From assembly GCA_007844125.1 (NCBI GenBank), contig CM017557.1:58794473-58858472 (forward strand): a stretch of 64,000 nucleotides of DNA. The letters are read 5' to 3'. Shown here piece by piece: positions 22,242-34,504 of this stretch. The notes under the pieces are model-generated. The model searched no databases and was not told the origin of the DNA. It saw only the letters and a list, made by a program, of their open reading frames with translations. The DNA comes from Sinonovacula constricta. Lineage: Eukaryota; Mollusca; Bivalvia; Cardiida; Solecurtidae. Positions within the stretch are counted from its first letter, which is position 1. Each line of letters begins with the position of its first letter. The position numbers were made by a program, and so were the translations under genes.

Positions 22242-22390
22242 TATAATTATTATTATTATAATTATTATAAGCATTAGCATTATTATTAGCATTATTATAA
22301 GCATTATTATTAGCATTATTGTTAGCATTATTATTAACATTATAATTATTGTAAGAAGTAGTAGTTGTAGTAGTAGCAGTTGTGGTTGTG

Positions 22391-22456
<66 letters not shown>

Positions 22457-22459
22457 CAT

Positions 22460-22495
<36 letters not shown>

Positions 22496-22680
22496 TAGTA
22501 ATAGTAGTAGTAGTGATAGTAGAAGTAGTGGTGGTAGTGGTAGTAGGTGTTGTTGTTGTAGAAGTAGTTGTTGTAGTATAGGTTATACAGAAAAATAAAT
22601 GAAGCAGACAGAATTACTTTTATTGAAAAGGACTTTGATCAGATGAAGATTTGTTTTGTCGATAACGTGTATATGACTGA
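22053..22680. repeat. Tandem duplication unit 1 with ATT and TAG arrays
   Basis: The left flank 'agcataaaataaaaca' (about 22,056) through 'gatcatgcataag' matches 23,640-23,720. The right flank 'ataggttatacagaaaaa' (about 22,577) matches about 23,970. Between them lie an (ATA/ATT)n array (22,170-22,345) and a (TAG)n array (22,355-22,580). In the second unit the same arrays are much shorter. The poly-isoleucine frame on the minus strand (22,005-22,340) is a product of the array. Confidence 0.8.
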
Positions 22681-22784
22681 TGGTAAATGACTCAGAGGCT
22701 AGGAAGTTTTTTCTAAGCCATGTTGGGTTAGAACTAAATTAAAGGTAATTTACTTCGTCATTCTTGAAGATATTACCGATTGAA

Positions 22785-23172
22785 GTTGTTGTGTTGTGGT
22801 AAAGAAGTTTAAATAGTAGATACATGTTACATTAATGAAGTAGTTGATGCATTATTACTTATATGTTGTTGTGTTGTGGTAAAGAAGTGTAAATAGTAGA
22901 TACATGTTACATTAATGAAGTGGTTGACGCATTATTACTTATATGTTTTTGTGTTGTGGTAAAGAAGTGTAAATACTAGAAACATGTTGCATTAATGAAG
23001 TGGTTGACGCATTTTTACTTATATGTTGTTGTGTTGTGGTAAAGAAGTGTAAATACTAGAAACATGTTACATTAATGAAGTGGTTGACGCATTATTACTT
23101 ATATGTTGTTGTGTTGTGGTAAAGAAGTGTAAATAGTAGAAACATGTTACATTAATGAAGTAGTAAACGCTA
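22785..23172. repeat. 80-bp minisatellite, about 4.8 units
   Basis: Units start at about 22,781, 22,861, 22,941, 23,021 and 23,101, each containing 'gttgtgttgtggtaaagaag' and 'catgttacattaatgaag'. Units differ by a few substitutions; the last is truncated after 'aatgaagtagt'. Confidence 0.9.
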
Positions 23173-23637
23173 ATATAAGTATTAGGATGACTATGATAAT
23201 GAATATGAAGGTATAAGCAGCTGTTGTTGTTGCTGCTGCTGATGCTGATTTTACTTTTGCCACTCAGATCCTGTGCCAAATAAAACAAATAAATAGCTGC
23301 CTTTTTAAGGAAACATGCTTTTGTTAGATAAAGTATCGAAGAGTGTTTGTTGTTTAAGTGCAGATTTTTTATTTGACTGATAAGCTACTTAAACAATTAA
23401 GTTCCACGCGGTATTTGCATTTCTAAGAACAGTTATAGAATCAGTGCATATAAGTCATTGCAATATAAATCTTTACAAAAGTTTTTGTAAAACAATAAGT
23501 TAAGATAACGCATCTATATCACAAAACATCCACACGTGCAAGATAACTAAAATCCATATAATTTTGCAGACATTTCATGATATTGTGATAAATTAAAAAA
23601 AGAATCTAATTTTGCCTTAAAATGGATTAAAATAACT

Positions 23638-23885
23638 CTCTAGCATAAAATAAAACATATCTGTGTATGAAATAGTGTCTGCAAACTGCATGTAAATATT
23701 GATCATGAATAAGGAAGAAAGTAATGTATTATTATCATTATTATTTTTGTAAGTAGTAGTGGTGGTGGTAGTGGTGGTGATAGTAGTAGTATAGTAGTAC
23801 TAGATGTACTACATACTAGTAGTAGTAATAGAAGAAGTAATAGTAGTAGTACTTATAATAGTAGTGGTAGTAGTAGTAGTAGTAG

Positions 23886-23916
<31 letters not shown>

Positions 23917-24070
23917 AGGCAATCCTTTCACTGCAAGAAATTACCTGTGCAAAACAAAAATGTTTAACATATAGGTTATACAGAAAAAATACAAGACTAG
24001 TTATTATAATTTGTTAGGTAAAACAAATTCCTTCACAAGGATTTTTTTCTTTTGATAATGTAAGGTGTTA
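23638..24070. repeat. Tandem duplication unit 2 with GTA/GTT arrays
   Basis: Paralogue of 22,053-22,680, about 1.58 kb downstream. Its array (23,715-23,920) is a short ATT tract, then GTA/GTG/TAG repeats, then (GTT)n. The flanks are clearly related; the array composition has diverged. Confidence 0.75.
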
Positions 24071-24780
24071 CCTGTAAAAAGTCCTCAGAGAAATTCACAT
24101 TAGATAATAAAATAATGTCGACGAAAGTTTGGCAAAAGCATTGTAAATCGTTGTGACAATAATAGTGCACCATACTGTGAACACGCCGAACACGCCGTAA
24201 ACGGTGTAGACGTAAATACGATGGCGCGGTTAATCACTAGTTTCGAATGACAAAGTAAAAAAGTCATCGTTTTAAAATCAAGCACGACACTATGGTCAGA
24301 AAAGTTTATCATTTTATCACTGAGCTAGTACACTTACCCGAATTTTTAAATTTCTAATATAAAAGAGCACAACATAGTGACACAACATAGTGTTTGTAAA
24401 AAGCAGGTAACATTCTTTTTATTTGTAATCTGCGATTTTTACTCTGTAAAGAGTTTTATTTTTGCATTATTCTGTTGTTAAAAACTATGTTATTGTACCT
24501 CTAACATAAATATCTAACAGTACAAATAAATGGCTAAAATTCAAAACATTTAGTAAATCTGTAACCACGACTTTGTTGGCTTTTTTTTAAGTACGGAAGC
24601 GTGGAAGGATCAAAATTCCACTCTATGTACATGTATATATTTTATAGTTGGTTTGTGGAATAGTAGAATTGCAAGTGTTTTTTCTGCGTTTTATTGTTTG
24701 CTCTCAGACTTTCTTGTAAAATCAGAGAACAATATGCATTTGATTTTAAATTATGGTTTTAAGAGACTATAAAGTACTGA
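24071..24780. other. Spacer, no feature recognised
   Basis: A 70-codon minus-strand frame (24,100-24,312) has no supporting features and is not called. Confidence 0.5.
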
Positions 24781-24869
24781 GATTCACAAGGTGCATATAT
24801 TATGGGCTAAAAGACATTGTTTGTGATTTTTTAAGCTGAATAAAAAATAAATACTTTAGTGTTCATTTC

Positions 24870-25200
24870 AGATGGAAAACAATAACCCTGACATCTGTGT
24901 GTAATGTGGTGAAGACAATAATCTACACACTGTAAAACTGGGCTCTAACTATTGCCTGTCAATTTATTGTAGCTGAACTCTTTCACGTCTTAATAATAAG
25001 GCAAACACTCTTACGAGCTAAAGAGGCATTGAAAATTTGATATGTTTGTGATTTTACTTGTCTTTTCTTTTTTTACAAAAAAGGAAATATTTCTGTTTCA
25101 TTGCAGATGGAGAACAATAAACTCGACATCTGTGTGTTAAGTGGTGACGGCAATAATCTGCACGTTGTGAAGCTGAGCTCAAAATAATGTTTAGGACTTA
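24870..25200 (+). pseudogene. Tandemly duplicated 5' exon of the remnant below, both copies broken
   Basis: Two segments about 237 bp apart (24,870 and 25,107) each start ATGGAAAACAATAA or a close variant right after a 3' splice-site-like 'ttcatttcag' or 'ttcattgcag'. Both encode ME-NN-DICV followed by an acidic stretch and NNLH-VKL. In the first, the codon between two cysteines is a stop (C-V-stop-C). In the second, the stop is absent but the second cysteine is serine, and a stop follows KLSSK. The Cys-x-x-Cys start suggests a small zinc-binding N-terminus, as I recall for the downstream family. The preceding intron-like sequence is duplicated too ('tttgtgatttt'). Confidence 0.5.
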
Positions 25201-25399
25201 ATGCAGCTGCAGAGCAGAAGGTTGAAAATGGTTTTTGTTTGTCAGATTTATTAAGGGCGTCAGATTGTGATAAGGCTTTGCAGTAATAAGTCCATTTTAT
25301 TTTTTAAACAGACAATAAAAGTTCAAAACGATTGTATTCATGTAACTTTTATTCTTCCTGTACTGCACATGTTATTTTGTATACTTTTTTATGACAGAG

Positions 25400-26370
25400 T
25401 AAATAAGAATGACAGTGATTCAGAGAAAAATGCTTTTATAAAACCTGCAGCCCAACTTATCTTAAATGACTTGAAAACAGAAAACTATGAAACATCATTT
25501 TATCCATCTTCAACTGAAATTGAGTCATTGGAAACTAACATCAGTTTTTTGCCTGATAGTATAAGACTATTTTTTTAATATATTATAAACAGGGGAAAGG
25601 TTGTGAAAAGAAAATAGCTTCAATAGGACAAGCAATTATACAAGCAGCCATGCCTATGAGTGTTATATCTCCAATTCAGATAGGTCTAGCATAGTTCTAT
25701 GGGGTAGGTGTCATCCTGAATCTCCAAACATACAAGAAGAACACTTGTTTGTTTTAGATGGAGGATCGCTTGTTCATTATTTACCATGTACATTTGGTGT
25801 GTCGTTTGGTAAAAATGCTCAGAGGTATACATCTCTTGTTGGAAAACATTACGGTACACCATTTGTTGTGTTTGATGGATATAATTCATTTCTGGACAAC
25901 AACAAAAGATGTAGCACACACCAGACGAACAAAAGACACAAAAGGAACCAGGGTAATATTCAACAGAAACACTACATTTAAGGGGAAGAAAGAAACGTTC
26001 CTGACAAATCCTGAAAACAAGCAAGATTTTATCAATTTACTTGACAGACATCTCACAGAGAAAGGGTGTAAAGTGATACGCGCTAGAGATGACGCTGACA
26101 TACTCATTGTCCAAACAGCTGCTGAAGCTTCCCGACAGAAACATGTCATTGCTGTAGGGGAAGATACAGACATTCTTGCGTTGCTGTTGTTTTATGCAAA
26201 ACAGGAATAAAACGGCATATACTTAAGGTCAGACTCTAAGACTGATTCAAAAACAGGGACAATATGGGATATTGTCCAAGCGCAAAAACGTCTAGGACGA
26301 GCATTTTGCAGTCATAGTTTACTTTTACTTGTGTTAACCGGATGCAACACAACTTCTAGGGTGTTTGTCA
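25400..26370 (+). pseudogene. Broken repeat-associated protein with PIN/FEN-like acidic region
   Basis: Segments in different frames follow the order of a widespread, mostly uncharacterised animal family I know from memory. 25,440-25,577 ends FLPDSIRLF. 25,600-25,688 contains IASIGQAIIQA and SVISPIQIGL. 25,690-25,890 contains FVLDGGSLVHYLP and VVFDGYNS. After a frameshift at about 25,895 comes TTKDVAHTRRTK, then ETFLTNPENKQDFI, DDADILIV and VGEDTDILAL, to a stop at 26,208-26,210. Then 26,263-26,367 contains WDIVQAQKRLG and LTGCNTTSRVF. The spaced aspartates look like a PIN/FEN-type metal-binding nuclease centre (inference). About 100 or more residues between the second and third segments seem deleted. 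With several frameshifts and stops it cannot make a full protein. The 150-codon frame from 25,758 starts out of the family frame. Confidence 0.6.
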
Positions 26371-26490
26371 AATTACCCCACACACACACACACACACACA
26401 CTACCATTTAACAAAAAGCAGTGAAAAATATATATATATATATATTGTTAAATGGTGTGGAGGATGGTTTGGCGTAATTCGACACAAAAT
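26350..26490. repeat. Imperfect palindrome enclosing CA and TA arrays
   Basis: The inner arms 'accatttaacaa' (26,401-26,412) and 'ttgttaaatggt' (26,445-26,456) are exact inverted repeats around a (TA)n tract. A (CA)n array lies outside the left arm (26,380-26,401). Weaker outer similarity exists between about 26,353-26,377 and the reverse of 26,468-26,487. It cuts off the remnant at 25,400-26,370. Confidence 0.6.
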
Positions 26491-29400
26491 TATGCAAACA
26501 GTATATCAATTCAACTATTTTGTACCATTTGATCATTACAAGTATGTAAGTTGCAAAAGAATGTGTTAATTTTGTATATATTGTTTGTGGAAATGAATCG
26601 TACTGCTATGGTATTGGAAAATGCTGTTATGTTTGTAACTAAAAAATTAATTAAAATTATTCACGCTATGCCTATTGTGATGATTTTTGTTTCAAGTTCG
26701 GACAACATTTCATTTGAGGACTTTTTTCTGGTATTCTACAGACATGAAAAAATTAAAAGCACAAGTATCAGTTGTGAAGGAATTTGTTTGAGGTTTGTTT
26801 AAAAAGATGTCTTAAATAAATAGCCTATAAATGCTGCAGACAGAATGTCATATTGCTTTGTTTATATAAGGATTGAAGTAATATAAAATATAAGTAAGGT
26901 TATATTTACGCCTTTTTCTAGAGAAAGATTTAATTTAAATATCTGTAAAAAAATTGGTAGGACCTTTTCTTATTTACCTATAACTAATATGATTTAAAGA
27001 AATATGCCCGTTTACTTTATATTTTACTGGAAAATACCTTAAGTTGCTAAAATGGGACTTGAAAAGAACATCATATTATTTTAAGGTATGTTTTATTTTA
27101 ATAATGACTGAAAATTGTTAGACCTATGTCAGATAATAATCACATACCGATTTCCATTTATAATTTATTAGTAGAATACAAGTTTGTTTATTGTATCATT
27201 GAATATTATGTCCTTTCCACCAAAATATGCCACATAAATAAAAGACGGCCATTATTCTAGATAACGCAAATGGAAAACTTCTACTTAAAAGACCATTTAT
27301 TGTTTGAACGGAGGTTTGAAATCTTAATGCACTTTGAGTATGTTTAGAATTACGACAGCAATGAACATAGGACATTAAATTGTATTAGTTTCAATTGTAT
27401 ATTTGCGTATTAAAGAGGCTACAACAGTCAAATTGAAAGCAGCCGCATGGCTAAGGGTATCACGAAAATGTCATTATTTTCAGAAAAAAAGAATTGATTA
27501 AATTAGAAACAGGTTTAGAGTAAAGCAATTATGTCAAAATACAAGAAAATAAATACTTCTTTTCTAATTTGCTATTGTATTAATTTTCGTAAACAATTAA
27601 ACAAATTGCATTCAGTGCTTTTTATATAATTAAAATGAATGGTAACAAGTTAATTTAGATACTGACTTGATACGAACTTGACAAAAATGGATTATAGAGA
27701 AGATTTTGCCATAAATTTTAATTTGCCATAATTTGCCATAAACACTTGTGTTGCAAGTTGCAAACAAGTATGCTAAATTTAAAATGCGCTTTTAACAGAG
27801 AGCATAAAATCTTAAGAGGCCACCGTCACAAAGCATAAAGCGCATTTATGAAATTGTACTAACTCATTTTGATATTGGTTCTTTACAACATTATTCTTGT
27901 CAAGACTTCCTTTACATTTGCCAACCTTAAAACTTTAAATGCAAATCAACTTCGAAGATATTGGAAATTGCAAGCTTTCCAAATTTAATGCTCCTACGGT
28001 CGTAGTGTGCGGGCAAATGTATTATTTCTCTATCATTTTATTGTCAATTTGTTGATCCGTTTTGTTTATTTAATGAGTGTGTGTTTCATGAGTCGCAAAT
28101 GTTATACGGTTGTTGTTGTTGTAAGTTTTCATTGATTTGACTTCCTATCTTAATACATTTACTGCTTTCTCGCGATATTATCTTTTATAATATTACCATA
28201 CTGTCTAAGGTTATATTACATTTCTCCAGAACCGTACTTCAAAAGTGAACATATATTAATGAAATGCCATTAAACATAGATAACATAATGACATACAATG
28301 ACAGACAATTCGTCAATCCGTCAGAAACTTGTTCTAAGAAATGCGGTATATACATTGTCCATGTGTACATATATTAAAAAGACACGTATTCGTTAGAGTA
28401 ATAAAATATATTATACTAAAGGTAATTCAGTCGATATATGGTTGCTTCTGATGCTGATTTAGTTTTACTGTTAGACTGCAAATTGTCTTAACGATTCTGT
28501 GTAAATACTCGCATTAGTGTATTGTTAAATAAAACCGCAAATTATCCAAAAATAATTGCAATGCACATAAATTTAAATGTCATAAGATGAACGATTATAT
28601 TTTTACATTCTTCAATCGAAAACACTGCTATCTAAATTGCACATTTGACCAAACATGTCAGCAATCGAATGGTTCATTTTAGATGGCATAGATAATTGAA
28701 TAATCCGTGGTAGATATGCTGGGGCATATAACAGCAGGTACGTAAATCTGTCACCTCAGAGACAACATGCATCCGCTGTTATCCAGTCTTCTGTATAGTC
28801 CCCAATGGTTTCTTAGGGTGCAATGCTATCGAGGAGTCATGGGATCCTTGGAGGAATTATTTTTTCATTTGCTATTTAAATATTGGTTAAATTATCTTTG
28901 CCTTTGTCGGATTTTCAGTGGTAAAGATGTTTACTGGAAGGTATGTCTGAAAGGACCTTTTGTCACTTCGGAATAGAACAGTCAATTATTTCATAAGTCT
29001 CAATGTTATCTGCCTCAATAAGAAAAAAATATGGGGTAATAATTTTAGTTCTCGGTGAGACGATACGTTATTTTTCAGTTCTGTTGATTAGTTTACTTGG
29101 TGCATGAATCGATGCTTGCAACTTAGTAAGGCGCATCTAATTATGAAAGTAATTAAACATACAGTTAGTTATCATGCATAACAAATTAAGATACTAAATT
29201 AAATGTATTTATGCATTTTCTATTTAAGAGAACAGGAATAAAATTCCAGAATGTAATTCGTTTTATATGACCTTTAATGTTTATATCAAAAAAGCAATAT
29301 AAAGTATACGCAATAACATTTTTTTTAATTTACATGTATCAAATAGAGTGTCTGAAATAAACGTTACATTGTATATACAATGTATAAATTGATAAAGTAC

Positions 29401-32400
29401 ATCAGATTACTATTCATTCAGATAAAAAGTTATACTCAATGATTGGCTGTAAGTTTTTAGAAGTATACAATCATGAAAGTCAAAAGTTGTGTGTATTTAT
29501 GATTACTGTAAATTTTTGACAAGTGCATGAAATGTGCCGAACCTTCAAGAAAATAAGTGCTGAGTATGTGCTTTGGTTATAATTATGTAATTGCTTATAC
29601 GCAATATTTATCACAGTTTAGCCTCTCGCTTCTTTAGTCCTCTTTCACTGTAAACCTTCTTGTCGATTCCTGTTTACATATTTAGGCATTTCTACCGTAT
29701 CCTTGGTAAGGTGTAAACAATATTAAATAAAACATAAGATAAAAAGAATTTCACGCATGTTGTTTATAAACCCGTCGAGGCAGGAGATCAATGTTATTCA
29801 AGCAAGGATAACATGGTCTGGGAATAAGCTGTGGCGAGGATGTTTGCACCCCTGAATACTGAACGCTGATACTTTTATTTTACTGTTTATACTGAACTAT
29901 AAACACATAGTCTAAGGCTTGATGTGTGAAACACAAGTTTTGTTTATCATTTCTTTATCCCATATCCGCAACAAGATTTTATTTGCTACTAACATACAAT
30001 TGTCTTTCAGCGGTATGCAATAAAGAGAGACGGACTTCAGCAATCTAACAACTGAACAGAAGTGTTTTTCATTTTGTTAGCCAGAATGTTTATATATTAA
30101 ATATATCATCGTGGACAGCTTAGGTTCATTGTTTAAAATGTTAGTAAAAAGTAACTGGCTATATTAATTTATTCATGTGCATCAGTTTAATGCACCTAAT
30201 GCACTGGCTCATTTAAATAAATAAACGATATTAATGTAGGGATCATGCGGTAAAAGAGAATGGATATAAAATTGTCAATTGTTGCAGACCTGTTATGAAA
30301 ACACAAAGTTTATAAAGTATTTTACAATTTCTTTTCTACATGTGTGACATTTGATTTCGTGTGTAGGGCATGGGGAGGCTCACAAGTTAAGATACATGTA
30401 TATTGTGTATCTGCCCTAAAACATGCTAAAGTCTGTAATACTATTTACTGCCATGAATCGTGTCAGCCACGTTTTGTTTTTCAATTTGATACGATACGTT
30501 CAATATGTGTTAAATGAACATCGTCAGCGTGGTCCACCTGTAGCAAAATTTCAAAAACTATGATAAATATTAGGCCTTATTAAGAAGTGCACCATGTTTT
30601 GCTTGCTACAAACTAAACATAACTCTCTCCCTCTCTCTTTTTCTCTCCTTCTCTCTATCTCTCTCTTTCTCTCTGTCTATATATATATATATACATTTTT
30701 ATTTATTTATTTATTTATTCAATTATTTTTCAAAATAATACATAATTATGAAAACGCATAGGTCTTTTGTAAGTCTGTTGCATAGGAATCTCTTGATTTG
30801 CATGTTAGTGTAATGGATGAAGGTGGCACGGCACGCTTAAGCTCTTCTTTTACCGATGCGTTATGTGTTACAGTGGTGTATGTAAACTGTCAAGAACTAA
30901 TGTTTATCTTTTGAACCAGTTTGTTTGGAAATGTGTTTCCACACACACGGTTATAATGGATGCCATACAACATGATTTTGTAACGAGTGTTTGTGTGGAT
31001 TGTAAGAAATACACATACTGTTTGGTGAAGTTAATGCTCGTAAAAATAACCAAAATGTTTAGTTGTTTTTAAACCACTGTAATATCTGACATTAATTTGT
31101 TCAAGCTGTTTTTTTCTTCCTAAAACATAACACTTATAAGCTCATATTTGTACCCTTTGTAGATTTTTTTCTAGCGAATAAAAATGAATTCAACATTCTG
31201 AGAGGATATTTACAGGACAAAGAGCAAACACCATTCTGTACCAAACAACATTTTAGTAAATCGTGTCGACGAGGTGTTAACTCGAATGGGATTAAAATAT
31301 TTGGTCTAAAATTAAGAGAAATGAAACAGTGATGGTGCAAAAATTAGAAAAAAAAAACGATTTCACCAGACGTGAGAAATAATCATGATGCAACTTAATA
31401 ATTTTATTCAAACACGAGGAAATACTTTTGCCATTGGTCACATATTTTCTAAAACCAAATTACAAAAAAAAATGTCTTTCACCCTAATCGTCGCATGGCA
31501 CGGAAGACTTGTCTTCTTATATCAAAACCTAACATTTGAGCATGCTGAACATCCTTAGAAATGGAATTTAAGGCATATAAAATGTGATTATTGTGACATG
31601 TGTGTTTATTACTTAAAAATTCATTTCTCTATACATACACTTCGTATAAACTACGTCTTCTTCTTTCCCAGCTTCATTTGCAAATTTAAAAAGTATGAAA
31701 ATCAGTAAATAATATAAGTCAATAAATGTTCATGCCGAAGGTAAAGCGTTTCGTTTATATCTAAAATCTAAAATATAACTAACGAACTTCACTTGTTGGA
31801 AGTTGACATTTAAAAGACCTAAATTTACATAATTCTCCTCCACTCTACTGGATTCCTTAACTTTACAGAACACAATAAAGGTTCTTATATATACTCGACA
31901 TATTTTTACTTTGTCTCCCATTGCTTTTGGGTTAGTACTAATGATTTCTCTACGTTGTATATTATGTAGTACCCTGTACTTTATGACTTAACTAAGACCA
32001 AACTGCTTAAACTAATTAAAACAGACTCATGAGCAGCACCATTACATTCTTTACCATGTAAATAGTAATTTTCATCCATCCATGCATTTTAGATAAATAC
32101 AAGATTTTTGTTTGCTACTTGATAATGTCATACAAAATGTAGAGACAACAAAAAACAAGACAAGGAATTGTTGTTGTTGTTGTTTTTTCAAATGGAACTA
32201 AATATAGATTGCAGATTTATTGTTCTTCTCCTAGGGTGACTTAAGTTAAAATTTCTCCTAATACCTAAAGCTATATAACTAAGGCATTCAAAGTTATATC
32301 ACTCTATCTTGACAGTACTCTCACAAATCTTTTCTTCGCTTAATTGGTCAATTAGATTTAGACTCCAAAATGTAAATAAAAAAACAAACAATTTCCTTTC

Positions 32401-32594
32401 ATTTGACTGCAACTTATCTAGATACTATAACTACCATTATCAATGGTTAAGCATTTACCTACATATTTCACAAATTTGGTATTTATCTTTTATCGTATTT
32501 TATCGTATTATTCACTTTATGAACATCATTGAGTGCTGCATCCTATATTATTTATAAGGATATATGACAAAGTCCTATGAGCTCTGCAACATAT
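26491..32594. other. Long AT-rich region without recognised gene
   Basis: About 6.1 kb in which I find only short frames (for example 26,551-26,802, 28,767-28,976, 30,863-31,072 and minus 31,134-31,340) with no domain, paralogue or splice support. It contains small simple repeats: (TC)n/(TA)n/(TTTA)n at 30,625-30,720 and (GTT)n at about 32,168-32,185. Old, unrecognised repeats are likely. Confidence 0.5.
30625..30720. repeat. Compound simple repeat (TC, TA, TTTA)
   Basis: An interrupted TC tract is followed by (TA)n and (ATTT)n over about 95 bp. Confidence 0.85.
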
Positions 32595-32780
32595 GCCAGA
32601 CTCTGAAAAGGCACAGGACAAAGATATTCACACGCAAGCCAAATGTTAAAGTAAGAACAAATCTGTGATGAGTCATTTAACTAAAAGAGCATACCCTTGG
32701 AACGGCCAGTCGGCAGAAATGACTAACGAGGGTGCTTAAACCAGTTTTACAGAGCTGTTAAAAGTTTTGCAAGAGTCAGT
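32595..32780 (-). repeat. Dispersed repeat A, right part, minus strand
   Basis: On the minus strand it reads the core ('ggtttaagcaccc', 'ctgccgactggccgttcc') followed by the long-form tail ('atgactcatcacaga', 'cttacttt', 'cctgtgccttttcagag'). The left arm of the long form is absent. Confidence 0.75.
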
Positions 32781-32970
32781 ACTAAACCTAAGGATTCCAA
32801 TGCCAGAAACCACAACAAAATTGTGACAACAAGGCTGCAGATTCTACGAATTAAGAAAGGCATTTTCGAAATTCTTTCACGATTATAGTGATTGTATTCC
32901 TACAGTATGATGACAGTATGAAAACACATATGCAAAAGGGCATTCAGTATTTATGAAAGTGTTTCGATTT

Positions 32971-33875
32971 AAGGTTCTGGACCTGTAATGGTGACCTTCC
33001 ACAATCCTTATAATGATACTGTTTCTTGAATCTATACTATAAAACACATCGTATGGTGAATTTTTAAGGAAGTTTAGCGATTGTAACTCAAGTTATGTGC
33101 ATTTTATAAAGTGACCCTTGATTTTAAAAAACACCGTCAATTGTGCTTGGACAAAAATACTTTACACGTTTTTCGTAAAGAAATCTGGCAGTTTAGGAAT
33201 ACCTGAGTCAAGCACACATTTGGTATTAGTGACACGTGGTTGTCCCTCACAGTTTTGACCCCTTTACATGACTTTGTTGTCGGTAAACCACTATTTTTAG
33301 TTCAGGCGCGTTTCCGCCATTACGCACTTTACGCACGTGCGTAACTTCCGTTCGAAAAATCGAAAATCTGAAAAACACTATGAAAGTCGATGCCTACACC
33401 GGGTTAGGAATGATATATCTTATTTCCGTAGTTTCTATGATATAAAATCTTATAACCACACCATTAAAGTTGAAAAGGTTTTAAAATGATTAAACTGACA
33501 CACGTCAGGATTTTAGTCGTTCATATTTTTCCTCGCATGTCCGCATTTTACCTGTTATTCATTAGAAAAGAACCGAGTGTAATCAAAAGTATTACTACAA
33601 AGGTTATTTCTCTTGTAATTGTGCGTAACTTAAAAAACGGCACAGACATGCGCCTGATTTTTACAAGATCGCCCTCGACGATCACGATGTTGAGCTCCCG
33701 GTTCTGCCATTTTGGAGAAATGGGTAACCCAATGACGTCATGGAAAATCCCTATGACGTGGTGAAAAATTACTAAAAATAGCAAATACGAAACTTGACGA
33801 CGAATGCTATTCAAATGAAACCGGATCATACCGAGTGCCGATGTTTACCGAAGTTAGTTACAGGTCCAGAACCAT
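32971..33875. mobile_element. 0.9-kb non-autonomous DNA-transposon-like element with 16-bp TIRs
   Basis: 'ggttctggacctgtaa' at 32,973-32,988 is an exact inverted repeat of 33,858-33,873. Allowing one extra, mismatched terminal base on each side, both ends abut 'TA', as expected for a TA target-site duplication (Tc1/mariner type); this is inference. The interior has a CpG-rich patch at 33,300-33,360 with the palindrome 'acgcacgtgcgt'. Overlapping plus (33,486-33,764) and minus (33,548-33,829) frames have no recognisable domain, so I treat the element as a MITE-like derivative. Confidence 0.6.
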
Positions 33876-34204
33876 AAGATTAAGAAAACCAAGGGTCTCA
33901 ATTATGTTATGACCCTTTGACAACACTTATCAGACATTGTATTGCAGATGGGACAAATTTCGGTGAATGCCAGTCAAAAATTGCATTGCTTTTAAATTAC
34001 GCGATGACCGGAACGGTCTTAGTTATGACGTAATACCTGTGGCTGGAAGCCATAATTTAGAAAATCGTGCACTTTAACTGTAGTCTCTGTTGTCCTTTAC
34101 TTCAGATTGCGCAATAAACATTACTTTGACTGTTTTTATTTTCTAACATACATTGTGCAAATAAATCCTAGGTTTATCAAATTATATGTGGGGTGGGGCA
34201 GAAT

Positions 34205-34330
34205 CACGTTACCTATGACCACTCCGTAAAGGCGGTAACTGTTTTTCATCTATTTGCAATAGGTATCTGTAATGTCCCGTTTTAGTGTTTCAATTTGACA
34301 TTTACTTGTGTCTAAGGTAGTTTAGATCAT
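34205..34330 (+). repeat. Dispersed repeat A, tail fragment
   Basis: It begins at the core end 'gaccactccgtaaaggcggtaactg' region (34,216-34,232) and continues into a short-form tail with 'cattta' and 'aggtagtttaga'. The left half of the core is missing. Confidence 0.6.
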
Positions 34331-34504
34331 AATATATGTGGTAAATCTCATATAATGATGCAATATTTAGCTATTTATTGACAGTATATTGTAGTTATCA
34401 TTTATTTTTGAATATATTTATACAGGGTTTTATGTAGTTAATTTACACAGATTTCTTCCAAAAACTATGCTCTTGATTTTAATGAATAATCATTATAGTG
34501 TAAC

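Noticed and set aside
22005..22340. 111-codon poly-isoleucine frame
   Set aside because: Translation of an ATT/ATA microsatellite.
22785..23172. CRISPR-like or regulatory repeat array
   Set aside because: It is a plain 80-bp minisatellite; no repeat/spacer alternation.
25758..26210. Intact 150-residue gene starting at ATG 25,758
   Set aside because: The first 45 or so codons are out of the family frame; only the part after about 25,895 matches, so the ATG is not a real start.
33486..33829. Two overlapping frames of about 90 codons on opposite strands
   Set aside because: They lie inside the TIR-bounded element, with no transposase motif (no DDE/DDD pattern) and no recognisable domain.
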